A stretch of DNA of 64,000 bases, taken from the NCBI GenBank assembly GCA_039029355.1, contig JBCCGI010000013.1, positions 1-64,000 of the forward strand, in the 5' to 3' direction. Below the pieces are notes generated by a model that made no database searches, was not told the origin of the DNA, and was given only the letters and a program-made list of their open reading frames with translations. Position 1 is the first letter of the stretch. Each line of letters starts with the position of its first letter. Origin of the DNA: JBCCGI01 sp039029355. GTDB lineage: Bacteria; Planctomycetota; UBA1135; GCA-002686595. Positions 1 through 9,643 of this stretch are shown here, in pieces. The translations under genes and the position numbers were made by a program.

Positions 1-1
1 C

Positions 2-1783
2 ACCCCCACCGACTTCGCCACCGACCTCACCAACGCCACCAGCCTCGCCCCCCTAGCCGACACCCTCTTCGTCGCCGACGGCCCACGCCTCCTCCGCTAT
101 CGCGACGCCGACCTCGACGGCCTACCCGACGCCCCGCCCGAACCGGTCCTCACCGGAACCGGCAACGCCCACCTCATCGGCCTCACCTGCAGCCCCGACG
201 GCTGGCTCTACGGCACCCAAGCCGATGGAACCACCTGGTCCGTCGAAGGGCGCCTCTTCCGCGAGCGCGACGTGTGGCGCTGGCATCCCGTCACGCGTCG
301 CCTCGAGCGCGTTCACGCCGCCGACGACTTCTTCGGGATCGCCGCCACCCTCCGCGAGCCCGCTCCCTCGACCTCCTTCACCCCGCTGCCCAAGGACGCC
401 GCCGTCGACGCCCTCGTCGCCGACCTGGCCCAGGCCGACGGGCCGCGCGCGCGCAGCGCCATGGAGCGCCTCCGCGCCCATCCCGAAGCGCTGCGCGGCG
501 TCCTGGAAGGCGAGGAGACCGGCCCCGCCGCCCGCCGCGCCGCGTGGGCTCTGCACGGCGTCGAGCCACTCGACGGCGCGGAGCTCGACGTGATCGCGGG
601 CTGGCTGGCCCATCCGGACGAAGAGCTGCGCGTGTGGATCGCCGCCGAGGTCGCCGCGCCGCGGATCGCGCGGCTCGCCGCGGCCGTCGACGAGACCTCG
701 CTCGCAGCCGCGACGCAACTCGTCGCCGCCGCCACCGACCCCGCCACCGCCGCCCCGCTGCTGCTTGCGCTCGACGAGGCCTTCCGCGGCCGGCGTGACG
801 TGCCGCTGCCCGAGGCCCTCGCCGAAGCGATCGCCGCGGTGCCCGAGAGCGATCGACTCTTCCCCGAGACCCAGGTCCGCAAGCTACGCCTGCGCCTGCG
901 CCAGGGCGACGCCGGGGCCTTTCCGGTCGCGCGCGGATTCCTGCGCTACGACGACCCGCAGCTCGAGCCTCTCCGCCTGGAGCTGCTCGACGCGCTCGCG
1001 GACGTGCCCGAGCCGACGATGCTCGAGCCGCTGATCGTGCTCGCGCGCGGGTCGCAGCACGCTCCGATCCGACGCGCGACGCTCGCGGCACTCGAGCGCT
1101 TCGACCAGGGCGCGGTCGCCGGCCGCGTGCTCTCCTTCTTCCGCACCAGCCCCGAGAAGGTCGAGATCTGCGAGCTGCTCACGCGCCGGCCGCAGTGGTC
1201 GCGCGACCTTGCGGAGGCGGTGCTGCAGGGCGTCGTGTACGCGCACGAGGTCCCCCAGGAGCTCGTCGAGCGCATGCGCGCGCATGGCGACGCGGAGCTG
1301 GACCTGCAGCTGCGGGCGGTGTGGGGCGCGGGGGAGCGCTCGCGCGAGGCTCTCGACGCCGAGCGCACGCGCGTCGAGGGTGCGGCGGAAGGCGGCGACG
1401 CGAGGCGCGGCGGCGAGGTCTTCCGCAGCGCCTGCGCGCGGTGCCACGGCGGACCGCGGGCTCCCCGCCTGCGCCCCTACGGCGGCGAGGGCGCCGCGCT
1501 TGCAGCCGCCCTGGTCGAGCCTTCGGCCGAGGTAGCCGCGCCGTACGCGGCGATGCGGGTACGCACGCGCGACGGGCGCTTGCTGACCGGACGGGTGCTC
1601 GACGAGACGGGCGACTCCATCACCCTGGAAGATCCGCTTCGGGGGCCGCGCAAGCTCCTGCGCGAGGCGATCGCGACCCTGGAGCCGAGCCCGTCCTCGC
1701 CCATGCCGGCCGGTCTGACCGAGGCGCTGACCGAGTCCGAGCTCGCCGACCTGGCGGCCTGGCTGCGAAGCGACGGGCGGTAG
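2..1783 (+). CDS. PVC-type heme-binding dehydrogenase-like protein, 5' end outside window
   Basis: The reading frame is open from base 2, so the N-terminus lies before the window; 593 residues are visible. The first ~90 resemble the beta-propeller of planctomycetal putative membrane-bound dehydrogenases (TIGR02604 type), with LFVADGPRLLRY and a DADLDGLPD calcium-like loop. A helical HEAT-like stretch follows. The C-terminus is the c-type cytochrome domain typical of these proteins (TIGR02603 type), with the heme motif CARCH encoded near 1434-1448 and then the usual VRTRDGRLLTGRVL and DSITLEDP segments. A GTG at 272 could be called as a start, but homology continues upstream of it. The protein is probably exported and redox-active; its substrate is unknown. 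The PSCyt gene follows after 35 nt and is probably cotranscribed. Confidence 0.85.
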   Translation, partial: TPTDFATDLTNATSLAPLADTLFVADGPRLLRYRDADLDGLPDAPPEPVLTGTGNAHLIGLTCSPDGWLYGTQADGTTWSVEGRLFRERDVWRWHPVTRRLERVHAADDFFGIAATLREPAPSTSFTPLPKDAAVDALVADLAQADGPRARSAMERLRAHPEALRGVLEGEETGPAARRAAWALHGVEPLDGAELDVIAGWLAHPDEELRVWIAAEVAAPRIARLAAAVDETSLAAATQLVAAATDPATAAPLLLALDEAFRGRRDVPLPEALAEAIAAVPESDRLFPETQVRKLRLRLRQGDAGAFPVARGFLRYDDPQLEPLRLELLDALADVPEPTMLEPLIVLARGSQHAPIRRATLAALERFDQGAVAGRVLSFFRTSPEKVEICELLTRRPQWSRDLAEAVLQGVVYAHEVPQELVERMRAHGDAELDLQLRAVWGAGERSREALDAERTRVEGAAEGGDARRGGEVFRSACARCHGGPRAPRLRPYGGEGAALAAALVEPSAEVAAPYAAMRVRTRDGRLLTGRVLDETGDSITLEDPLRGPRKLLREAIATLEPSPSSPMPAGLTEALTESELADLAAWLRSDGR

Positions 1784-1818
1784 TCCCGCGACCGCACCCG
1801 GCGCGCTAGGATCAGCGC

Positions 1819-4800
1819 GTGACGTCTCTCGCCGCCGCGCTCCTCGTACTCGCACTCGCCCCCGACGGTTCGGACGCGCCCCGCGTCGACTTCAACCGCG
1901 AGGTGCTGCCGATCCTGGCCGAGCACTGCTTCACCTGCCACGGGCCCGATGAAGGGACGCGCGAAGGCGACCTGCGGCTGGACGTCGAGCAGGAGCTCTA
2001 CAAGCCGGTCGCGCGCGACCTCTGGGTGGTGAAGCCGGGCGACCTCAAGCGCAGCGAGCTCTGGTACCGCGTCAGCACCGACGACGAGTACGAGGTCATG
2101 CCGCCCTTCTGGAGCGATGACCCACCGCTCACCGATGCCGAGCAGGCGACGCTGCAGCGCTGGATCGAGGAGGGCGCCGAGTGGACCCAGCATTGGGCCT
2201 ACATCGCGCCCGAGCGCCCGCCCATCGACGGCGACGCGCACCCGGTGGACGCGCTGCTCGGACTCGCGGCGGATGCCGCCGCGGGGCCGGCCGAGCCGGC
2301 GAAGCTGATGCGGCGAGCGAGCCTTGACCTGACCGGGCTGCCGCCGTCGGTCGAGGAGCTCGACGCCTTCCTCGCCGACACCGCGCCGGGCGCCTACGGG
2401 CGGCTGATCGAGCGGCTGCTCGCCTCGCCGCACTACGGCGAGCAGCGCGCGCGCCGTTGGCTCGACCTGGCGCGCTATGCCGACACCCACGGCTACGAGA
2501 AGGACGGTCGGCGCACGATGTGGCGCTATCGCGATTGGGTGATCAACGCGTTCAACGACGACATGCCGTTCGACCGCTTCACGGTCGAGCAGCTGGCGGG
2601 CGACCTGCTCGAGCATCCGACGACCGCGCAGCGAATCGCGACCGGCTTCCATCGCAACACGATGGTGAACGCCGAGGGAGGGACGGATCCCGAGGAGTTC
2701 CGCGTCGCGGCGGTCGTCGACCGCGTCAACACGACCGGCTCGGTGTGGCTCGGTTCGACGCTGGCCTGCGCGCAGTGCCATACGCACAAGTACGACCCGT
2801 TCACGCACCGCGAGTACTACGGGCTCTTCGGCTTCTTCAACTCGACCGCGGACGTCGGCAACTCGGCGGCTCCGGTGCTTTCGGCTCCGCTGCCGGACGA
2901 CGAACGGCGGCTCGCGCGGCTCGAGGCCGAGCTGGCGCGGATCGAGAGCCGCCTGACGGCGCCCGACGACGAGATGGACTTCGGCGAGTACGCCTGGGAG
3001 CGGCGCATCGCGCCCGCGCTGGCCCCTCCCGCTTCGTGGCGCCAGCTGGAGCCGGCGGCCGAGGTGTGGAGCTCGCAGGGCGGCGCGACGCTGACGAGGG
3101 CCGCGGACCGCATTCGCGTCGGCGGCGAGCGCGCGCCGACGGACGTCTACGACGTCGACGCCCGGCTCGCGGGCGGCGGCCGGATCACCGCGCTGCGAAT
3201 CGACGCGCTGCAGGCCGAGCAGGGCGGGCCGGTCGGACGCGCCGACGACGGCAACTTCGTCCTGACCGGGGTCGAGCTCACGCTCGTGTCGGCGAACGGC
3301 GAGGAGCGCGCGCTGCGGCTAGCCGGCGCCGAGGCGGACTTCGAGCAGAGCGACGCGCGCTATCCGGCGCTCCACGCGATCGACGCAGACGCGGGCAGCG
3401 GCTGGGCGGTCTCGCCCGAGGTGCGCGCGCCGCACGTGGCGACCTTCGCACTCGCACACGCGGTAGAGCTGGCGCCGGACGACCGGATCCGCGTGCGCCT
3501 GCGGCAGGAACACGGCGCTTCGAGCTGGTTGCTGGGCGACTTCCGCCTCGCGGTCACCGACGACGAGGCGGAGCGCGAACGCCTGCTTCTGCCGGCCTTC
3601 TCGCCGTGGCGCTCCGCCGGCCCGCTCGCGGGCGAATCGGGCAAGGCGCTGTATGCCGAACAGCTGCCCGAGGAGCGCGAGGCGCTCGCGGGCGAGGTCG
3701 CGTGGGACGAGCGTCCCGACTGGATCGACGCGCGCGTGCACACGCTCGACGGCGAGAACAGCGCCTTCGTACTGACGCGCACGATCACGAGCGAGCGCGG
3801 CGGGCCGCTCGACCTGCTGGTCGGCAGCGACGACTCCGTTCGCGTGTACCTGAACGGCGAGTCCGTGCACGCGAACAAGGCGCGGCGCGGCGCGGCGCGC
3901 GGGCAGGACACGGTGCGCGTCGAGCTTCCGCCGGGCGAGAGCCGCCTGGTGATGAAGGTGATCAACTACGGCGGCCCCGGGGGCTTCGCGTTCGAGGCGC
4001 GGCCGGCTTTCGAGGAGCGTATGCCGCGCGACGTGGCCGCCGCGCTTGCGGTCCCGCGCGGCGAGCGCTCCTCCTCCGACGCGGCCGTCGTGCGTGCGTA
4101 CTTCCGGCGCGAGGTATCCGAGCTCGGCCGCGGTCTGGTGACCACGCGAGACGCGGCGCGCACCGAAGCCGACGCCCTGCGGAGCTCGCTCCCCACCACG
4201 ATGGTGATGCGCGAGCTCGACGCCCCGCGCGAGACGCGCATCCTGCAGAAGGGCAGCTTCCTGTCGCCCGGCGAGCCGGTCGAGCCGCACGTGCCGGAGG
4301 TGCTGCACGACTTCCCGGCGGACGCGCCGCGCAACCGGCTCGGACTCGCGCGCTGGCTCGTGGCGCCCGAAAACCCGCTGACGGCGCGGGTCGTGGTGAA
4401 CCGCGTGTGGGAGGAGCTCTTCGGCATCGGGCTGGTCGAGACGAGCGACGACTTCGGCACGCGCGGCGAGCCTCCGGTCAACCAGGCGCTGCTCGACTGG
4501 CTCGCGGTCGAGCTGATCGAGAGCGGGTGGAGCCTAAAGGCGCTCTACCGCACGCTGCTTGCCTCCGATGCCTACCAGCGCGACTCGGCGGTCACGCCGG
4601 CGGCGCTCGCGGCCGACCCCGCCAACCGCGGCGGCGCGCGCGGCCCGCGGCATCGCCTGTCGGCGGAGACGATCCGCGACAACGCGCTGGCGATCGCGGG
4701 GCTGCTGTCGGACCGCATCGGGGGGCCGAGTGCCTTCCCCCCGCAGCCCGAGGGCATCTGGGCGGCGACCTACAACAACGACCGTTGGACCAACGACGAG

Positions 4801-5280
4801 GGCGAGGGCCGCTACCGCCGCGGGCTCTACACCTTCCTCCGCCGGACCGCGCCCTACCCGACCTTCGCGATGTTCGACGCGACCAGCCGCGAAGTGGTCT
4901 GCACCCGCCGCGCGCGCACGAACACGCCGCTGCAGGCGCTGGCGGCGCTGAACGACCCCGCCTTCCTCGAGGCGGCCGGCGGTCTGGCGCTGCGCATGCT
5001 CGCGGCGCCGGGCGCGGTCGACGATGGCGCGCGCCTCGCCTACGGCTTCCGGCTGTGCGTCGCTCGCGCGCCGGAGGCGGACGAGCTCGAGGTGCTGGCC
5101 GCGCTGCTCGACGCCGAGCGCGCCCGCTTCGCGGCTCCGGGAGGCCCCGAGCGCGCGGCCGAGCTGGACGCGGCCGCCCTGCCCTTCGAGAGCGACCGGG
5201 CCGACGCCCCCGCCCGCGCGCCGTGGATCGTGGTCGCGAACGCCCTCCTCAACCTCGACGAGACCCTCACCAAAGACTGA
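1819..5280 (+). CDS. PSCyt1/DUF1549/DUF1553 planctomycetal cytochrome c protein
   Basis: This 1153-aa protein starts at GTG, with a short hydrophobic signal-like N-terminus. The order of parts is: PSCyt1 heme domain with CFTCHGPDEG near residue 33; a DUF1549 region with DLTGLPPSVEELDAFL and RARRWLDLARYADTHGYEKDG; CAQCHTHKYDPFTHREYY, the conserved second Cys-His site; an insert at roughly 400-740 with discoidin-like and beta-sandwich character (DSVRVYLNGE); and a C-terminal DUF1553 region (NRLGLARWLVAPENPLTARVVVNRVW and RRARTNTPLQALAALND). Such proteins are almost always paired with DUF1501 proteins, as here, where the next ATG shares one base with this TGA. The pair is thought to act outside the cytoplasm on complex substrates, but no reaction is established. 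Confidence 0.92.
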   Translation: MTSLAAALLVLALAPDGSDAPRVDFNREVLPILAEHCFTCHGPDEGTREGDLRLDVEQELYKPVARDLWVVKPGDLKRSELWYRVSTDDEYEVMPPFWSDDPPLTDAEQATLQRWIEEGAEWTQHWAYIAPERPPIDGDAHPVDALLGLAADAAAGPAEPAKLMRRASLDLTGLPPSVEELDAFLADTAPGAYGRLIERLLASPHYGEQRARRWLDLARYADTHGYEKDGRRTMWRYRDWVINAFNDDMPFDRFTVEQLAGDLLEHPTTAQRIATGFHRNTMVNAEGGTDPEEFRVAAVVDRVNTTGSVWLGSTLACAQCHTHKYDPFTHREYYGLFGFFNSTADVGNSAAPVLSAPLPDDERRLARLEAELARIESRLTAPDDEMDFGEYAWERRIAPALAPPASWRQLEPAAEVWSSQGGATLTRAADRIRVGGERAPTDVYDVDARLAGGGRITALRIDALQAEQGGPVGRADDGNFVLTGVELTLVSANGEERALRLAGAEADFEQSDARYPALHAIDADAGSGWAVSPEVRAPHVATFALAHAVELAPDDRIRVRLRQEHGASSWLLGDFRLAVTDDEAERERLLLPAFSPWRSAGPLAGESGKALYAEQLPEEREALAGEVAWDERPDWIDARVHTLDGENSAFVLTRTITSERGGPLDLLVGSDDSVRVYLNGESVHANKARRGAARGQDTVRVELPPGESRLVMKVINYGGPGGFAFEARPAFEERMPRDVAAALAVPRGERSSSDAAVVRAYFRREVSELGRGLVTTRDAARTEADALRSSLPTTMVMRELDAPRETRILQKGSFLSPGEPVEPHVPEVLHDFPADAPRNRLGLARWLVAPENPLTARVVVNRVWEELFGIGLVETSDDFGTRGEPPVNQALLDWLAVELIESGWSLKALYRTLLASDAYQRDSAVTPAALAADPANRGGARGPRHRLSAETIRDNALAIAGLLSDRIGGPSAFPPQPEGIWAATYNNDRWTNDEGEGRYRRGLYTFLRRTAPYPTFAMFDATSREVVCTRRARTNTPLQALAALNDPAFLEAAGGLALRMLAAPGAVDDGARLAYGFRLCVARAPEADELEVLAALLDAERARFAAPGGPERAAELDAAALPFESDRADAPARAPWIVVANALLNLDETLTKD

Positions 5281-6713
5281 TGAGCCAGCCCCTCGAGCAC
5301 CTGCGCGCCGCGACGCGCCGCGAGTTCCTCCAGCGCTGCGGCGCCGGCCTCGGCACGGTGGCGTTCCACTCGCTGCTGGCGGGCGACGGGCGCGCCGCGG
5401 ACGCGCTGCGCCCGCGCGCACCGCACTTCGCGCCCAAGGCGCGGCGGGTGCTCTACCTGCACATGGCGGGCTCGCCGTCGCAGATCGATCTCTTCGACCC
5501 CAAGCCGAAGCTGCGCGAGCTGGACGGCGAGGAGTGCTCCGAGGACCTGATCTCGGGCGAGCGCTTCGCGTTCATCAAGGGCGTGCCGAAGTTCCTGGGC
5601 TCGCCGTACGACTTCGCGCGCCACGGCGAGTCGGGGCAGGAGCTATCGACGCTGCTCCCCCACCTGTCCAACTGCGCGGACGACCTGGCGATCGTGCGGT
5701 CGATGTGGACGACGCAGTTTAACCACGCGCCGGCCCAGTTCTTCCTGCAGACCGGACACGAACGGCTCGGGCGGCCGAGCCTGGGCTCTTGGCTGTCGTA
5801 TGGGCTCGGCTCGGAGAACCGCGACCTGCCCGCGTTCGTGGTGCTGATCTCCGGCGCCTTCCAGCCAAGCGGCGGGACGTCGCTCTGGGGCTCGGGCTTC
5901 CTGCCCACGATCCACCAGGGCGTGCGCTTCCGCTCCCAGGGGGATCCGGTGCTGTTCCTCTCCAACCCTCCGGGGATGGACGACGCCTCGAGGCGCGGCT
6001 CGCTCGACGCGATCAACGCGCTGAACCGGCGCCGCCTCGACGACGTCGGCGACCCGGAGATCGCCACGCGGATCGCGCAGTACGAGATGGCGTACCGCAT
6101 GCAGTCCAGCGTGCCCGAGCTGCTGGAGATCGACTCCGAGCCCGAGTCCGTGCGCGAGGCCTACGGCGTCGAGCCGGGCAAGGTTTCCTATGCGAACAAC
6201 GCGCTGCTGGCGCGGCGTCTGCTCGAGCGCGGCGTGCGCTTCGTGCAGCTGTACCACTGGGGCTGGGACAGCCACGGTACGGGCCCGAACGACGACATCG
6301 TGACGTCGCTGCCCGAGCGCTGCCGTGAGACCGACCGCGCAACCGCGGCGCTTCTGCTGGACCTGAAGCAGCGCGGCCTGTTGGACGACACGCTGGTGGT
6401 CTGGGGCGGCGAGTTCGGGCGCACGCCGATGAACGAGGAGCGCAACGGCTCGACGTTCCTCGGCCGCGATCACCACCCGCACTGCTTCACCATGTGGCTG
6501 GCGGGCGGCGGCGTGAAGGCCGGCACGACCGTCGGTGCCACCGATGAGCTCGGGTACCACATCACCGACCGCCCGGTCTCAGTCCACGACCTGCACGCGA
6601 CGCTCCTGCGCCTTCTGGGCTTCGATCACGAGAAGCTGACGTACCGCGCGCAGGGGCGCGACTTCCGCCTGACCGACGTCGAGGGCGAGGTCGTGGAAGA
6701 GCTCTTGGCCTAG
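5280..6713 (+). CDS. DUF1501 domain-containing protein
   Basis: This is a 477-aa protein. The ATG at 5280 shares its A with the stop of the DUF1549/DUF1553 gene (TGATG), which implies translational coupling. The N-terminus carries a twin-arginine-like signal (ATRREFLQRCGAGLG), as is usual in this family. Family motifs include LYLHMAGSPSQIDLFDPKPKL, LSTLLPHLSNCADDLAIVRSM, FVQLYHWGWDSHG, VVWGGEFGRTPM and GRDHHPHCF. DUF1501 proteins share the alkaline phosphatase/sulfatase-like fold; the GGEFGRTP and DHH motifs sit where metal ligands would be expected. The in-frame stretch upstream of 5280 is an arginine-rich shadow of the previous gene. The partner gene supports a joint role with the heme protein, but the substrate is not known. 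Confidence 0.92.
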   Translation: MSQPLEHLRAATRREFLQRCGAGLGTVAFHSLLAGDGRAADALRPRAPHFAPKARRVLYLHMAGSPSQIDLFDPKPKLRELDGEECSEDLISGERFAFIKGVPKFLGSPYDFARHGESGQELSTLLPHLSNCADDLAIVRSMWTTQFNHAPAQFFLQTGHERLGRPSLGSWLSYGLGSENRDLPAFVVLISGAFQPSGGTSLWGSGFLPTIHQGVRFRSQGDPVLFLSNPPGMDDASRRGSLDAINALNRRRLDDVGDPEIATRIAQYEMAYRMQSSVPELLEIDSEPESVREAYGVEPGKVSYANNALLARRLLERGVRFVQLYHWGWDSHGTGPNDDIVTSLPERCRETDRATAALLLDLKQRGLLDDTLVVWGGEFGRTPMNEERNGSTFLGRDHHPHCFTMWLAGGGVKAGTTVGATDELGYHITDRPVSVHDLHATLLRLLGFDHEKLTYRAQGRDFRLTDVEGEVVEELLA

Positions 6714-6758
6714 GCTCGCACCGTTGCGCTCAAGCGGCGAGCACCCCACCATGACGCC

Positions 6759-7250
6759 ATGTCGACACCGTCGCGCAGAGGCGTCTTGGAAGCATCGATC
6801 TTCGTCACCGCGAGCGGGTTCGCGCTGGCCCTGGGCCTGCCGGGGGCGCGCTTCCTGCTGACGCCGCTTCTGCGTGAGGAGGAGCGCTCGTGGGTCGACC
6901 TAGGCGAGGTCGAAGCGCTGCGCTCCGCGGGCGCGCCGGTCGCGGTCAGCTTCCGCTACGAGGCCTGGCGCGGCTACGTGCGCGGGACCAAGCCGGGCAT
7001 CCTCTGGGTCGTGCCCGGCGACGCGTCGGACGAGACGGGCGTGCGCGTGCTGAGCGCCGTCTGCTCGCACAAGGCGTGCAACGTCGCCTGGTCGCCCGAG
7101 GAGGAGCTCTTCGCCTGCCCCTGCCACAGGGGTCGCTTCGACCGCGGCGGCGCGCCGGTGTCGGGGCCGCCCAAGGATCCGCTCGCGCGCGTCGCTGTGC
7201 GCGTCGAGGACGGGCACCTGTGGGCCGAGCTGGCGGAGTCGATGGCATGA
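6759..7250 (+). CDS. Rieske [2Fe-2S] protein of a quinol:cytochrome c oxidoreductase
   Basis: This is a 163-aa protein with an N-terminal membrane anchor or Tat-like segment (SRRGVLEASIFV, hydrophobic to about residue 37). The two Rieske boxes are intact: C102-S-H104 with C107, and C120-P-C122-H123. Cys102, His104, Cys120 and His123 would bind the cluster, and Cys107/Cys122 would form the stabilising disulfide. Box II reads CPCHRGRFD rather than the more common CPCHGS. The neighbouring cytochrome b gene overlaps by ATGA, so the pair forms one bc-type complex in the energy-coupling membrane. The start at 6759 is the first ATG after the preceding stop and gives a full-length family member. Confidence 0.93.
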   Translation: MSTPSRRGVLEASIFVTASGFALALGLPGARFLLTPLLREEERSWVDLGEVEALRSAGAPVAVSFRYEAWRGYVRGTKPGILWVVPGDASDETGVRVLSAVCSHKACNVAWSPEEELFACPCHRGRFDRGGAPVSGPPKDPLARVAVRVEDGHLWAELAESMA

Positions 7251-8932
7251 GCGGCGGGCCGGGCCTCGCGCACCACATCCGCCGGGCGCTCGCGTACCCA
7301 CTGCCGCGTGGCGTGGGGTACGCGCAGATCTTCGGGGGGCTGCTGCTCGCCTCCTTCGCGATCCAGGTCGTGACGGGCGCGCTGCTGGCGCTCTACTACA
7401 GCCCCTCGGCGACCGACGCGTGGGAGAGCGTGCGCTACATCGAAGAGGAGGTCGCCTCCGGCTCGCTGATCCGCGGGGTGCACCACTTCGGTTCGTCGAG
7501 CTTCGTCGTGCTCCTGGTGCTGCACGTGCTGCGCACGTTCATCTGGGGCGCCTACAAGGGCACGCGCAAGGCGACCTGGGTGGTCGGCTGCGTGCTCTTC
7601 GGCTGCGTGCTGGCGTTCGGGTTCACGGGCTACCTCCTGCCGTGGGATCTCAAGGCCTTCTTCGGCACGCGCGTCGGCGTCGGCATCGCGGGTTCCGCGC
7701 CGGTCGTCGGGCGGCCGCTCGCGTCGCTGCTCGCGGGCGGGCCGGCGGTCGGCGAGCTGACGCTGCCGCGCTTCTACGCGCTGCACGCGGTGATCCTGCC
7801 GCTCGTGACGGCGGGGCTGATCGCGCTGCACGTCGTGCTGCTGCGCGTCCACGGCGTGACGCCGCACTGGAAGCACGGCTACCTCGCGAGCGGCCGGACC
7901 TTCCACCCGCACCAGACCGCGAAGGACGCGGCGGCGGGGCTGCTCTTGGTGCTGGTGCTGCTCGGGCTCGCGCACTGGGTCGGCGCGCCGCTCGAGGACA
8001 AGGCCGACCCGCAGAACACCAGCTACGTCCCGCGGCCCGAGTGGTACTTCCTGGGCGCGCAGCAGCTGCTGCGCATCTTCCAGGGCGACTTCGAGATCCT
8101 GGGCTCCTTCGTGCTGCCCGCGATCGGCGCCGCGATCTTCTTCCTGCTCCCCTGGCTCGACCGCAACCCCGAGCGCAACCCGCGCAGGCGTCCGGTCGCG
8201 ATGAGCGCCGGCGCGGCCGCGCTGGTCGGCGTGGCCGGGCTGACGCTTTGGGGCAACGCGGAGCTGAAGGCCGAGGAGGTCGCCATGGCCGGCCGCGTCG
8301 AAGCGCGCGAGGCGCAGAGCGCGGCGGCGGAGCCGGCGGCCGAGCCGGAGGAAGAGGAAGAGGCTCCGGACGAAGCCGAGCTCGTACGTCGCGGGGAGAT
8401 CCTCTACCGCGACCTCGCCTGCGGCGCGTGCCACGGCGAGACGCACCTCGTCGAGGACACGCCGTCGCTCGCCTTCGAGGGCGACGTCGTGCACCGGGAC
8501 TGGCTGCGCGAATACCTGGCGAAGCCCACGCCGATCCGGTTCGGCCCCGGCGGCAGGCCGCCGGCGACGCGCATGCCCGACTTTCTGCTCGCCGAGGACG
8601 AGCTCGACGCGCTCGTCGCCTACCTGGTCGGGCGCACCGAGGGCGAGCGCTTCGCGGCGCCCGAGCTCGACCCCGCAACCGCCGAGGCCGAGCTCGAGCA
8701 GGGCCGGGTGCTGTTCGACGAGCTCGACTGCCTGGGCTGTCACGTGCTGGGCGACGAGGGCGAGGACTTCGGGCCGCGGCTCGACGGCGTCGCACGGCGG
8801 CTCAAGGCGGGTTACATGTACCGCCTCGTCATCGATCCCGAGGGCGTGATTCCAGGCACGCCGATGACCGACTACTACCTCGAGGACGAGGAGGCGCGCG
8901 CCATCCTGCGCTACCTCCTGACGCTCCGCTGA
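7247..8932 (+). CDS. Cytochrome b fused to two c-type heme domains (bc complex core)
   Basis: This is a 561-aa protein. The ATG at 7247 overlaps the Rieske stop (ATGA). Residues ~25-200 form the cytochrome b N-terminal four-helix part, with heme ligands most simply read as His79/His93 and His180/His195. The 15-residue spacing of the second pair is the cytochrome b6-type spacing rather than the 14 of mitochondrial-type cytochrome b. The PEWYF quinone-site motif is present (RPEWYFLGAQQLL), and further helices run to about residue 340. After an Ala/Glu-rich linker, two c-type heme domains follow, with CGACH at 392-396 and CLGCH at 495-499. There is no separate cytochrome c1 gene, so the fused domains probably take electrons from the Rieske protein. 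Confidence 0.92.
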   Translation: MSGGPGLAHHIRRALAYPLPRGVGYAQIFGGLLLASFAIQVVTGALLALYYSPSATDAWESVRYIEEEVASGSLIRGVHHFGSSSFVVLLVLHVLRTFIWGAYKGTRKATWVVGCVLFGCVLAFGFTGYLLPWDLKAFFGTRVGVGIAGSAPVVGRPLASLLAGGPAVGELTLPRFYALHAVILPLVTAGLIALHVVLLRVHGVTPHWKHGYLASGRTFHPHQTAKDAAAGLLLVLVLLGLAHWVGAPLEDKADPQNTSYVPRPEWYFLGAQQLLRIFQGDFEILGSFVLPAIGAAIFFLLPWLDRNPERNPRRRPVAMSAGAAALVGVAGLTLWGNAELKAEEVAMAGRVEAREAQSAAAEPAAEPEEEEEAPDEAELVRRGEILYRDLACGACHGETHLVEDTPSLAFEGDVVHRDWLREYLAKPTPIRFGPGGRPPATRMPDFLLAEDELDALVAYLVGRTEGERFAAPELDPATAEAELEQGRVLFDELDCLGCHVLGDEGEDFGPRLDGVARRLKAGYMYRLVIDPEGVIPGTPMTDYYLEDEEARAILRYLLTLR

Positions 8933-8998
8933 GGCCCCGGCGCCGAGTCGGGGCTCGCAGGCGTGTCCCCGCGCCGATTCCCAGGTAGCATGCCGGGT

Positions 8999-9637
8999 AT
9001 GAAGCCTCTGTTCCTGGCGCTGACCGCGCTCTTCGGCCTCGTGCTCGCCTCCTGCTCGTCGAACTCCGCCGCCCCGGAGGGGTCTCCGCGCGTCGAGGTC
9101 GAGCTGCGCGTCGAGGTCGACGAGGCCGTCTTCTCCCCCTTCGACCCTTCGGTCGACCGCGAGGCGATCCTGGAGCTGATCGACGGCGCGGTGCAGCCGC
9201 TCGCCGACGTGGGGCTGCGCTTCTACCCCGTCCCCGCCGAGGTCTACACCGAGGGCGACGAGCGGCCCGAGTACGCGCTGACGGTCCGCGTCGAGAAGTT
9301 CGAGGTCACGCTCGACCACGAGCTGATCGAGGAGGAGAACAAGGACCCCTGGATCCAGACCGAGATCGAGCAGGCCGAATGCACGGTGCTCGCCACGTTC
9401 GAGAAGCGCCGCAACAACGCGCCGCCGCTTCAGGTCGGGACCGAGGCCGCGATGGGCGAGTCGGGCGAGAACCGGGAGCTCGAGGGCGAGTTCCTGCTGG
9501 AGTACGTCACGCAGACCGGCGGGCGGCTGAACCTGTCGCGCGAGGCCTTCGCCTCCGCGGTCGACCAGGCCGTGGCGCGCGTGCTCGCCAAGCTCCAGAA
9601 GCCGATCGACCGGGAGTTCAAGCCGAAGACCGACTGA
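8999..9637 (+). CDS. Hypothetical lipoprotein
   Basis: This is a 212-aa protein from the ATG at 8999, chosen because it gives a clean lipoprotein signal (MKPLFLALTALFGLVLASC, lipobox LASC). An ATG nine bases upstream is also possible. The mature part is rich in acidic residues and beta-strand-like segments (VEVELRVEVDEAVF, YALTVRVEKFEVTL), followed by a helical C-terminus (AFASAVDQAVARVLAKLQ). I do not recognise a family. The layout of a small lipoprotein predicting a property summed over strands and ending in a helix loosely recalls outer-membrane assembly lipoproteins, which is only an impression. It lies 66 nt after the cytochrome gene and 6 nt before the next gene. Confidence 0.75.
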   Translation: MKPLFLALTALFGLVLASCSSNSAAPEGSPRVEVELRVEVDEAVFSPFDPSVDREAILELIDGAVQPLADVGLRFYPVPAEVYTEGDERPEYALTVRVEKFEVTLDHELIEEENKDPWIQTEIEQAECTVLATFEKRRNNAPPLQVGTEAAMGESGENRELEGEFLLEYVTQTGGRLNLSREAFASAVDQAVARVLAKLQKPIDREFKPKTD

Positions 9638-9643
9638 TCGCGC

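Noticed and set aside
2457..5279. In-frame extension upstream of the DUF1501 gene
   Set aside because: The translation is arginine-rich and motif-free and lies inside the DUF1549 gene; the real start is the ATG at 5280.
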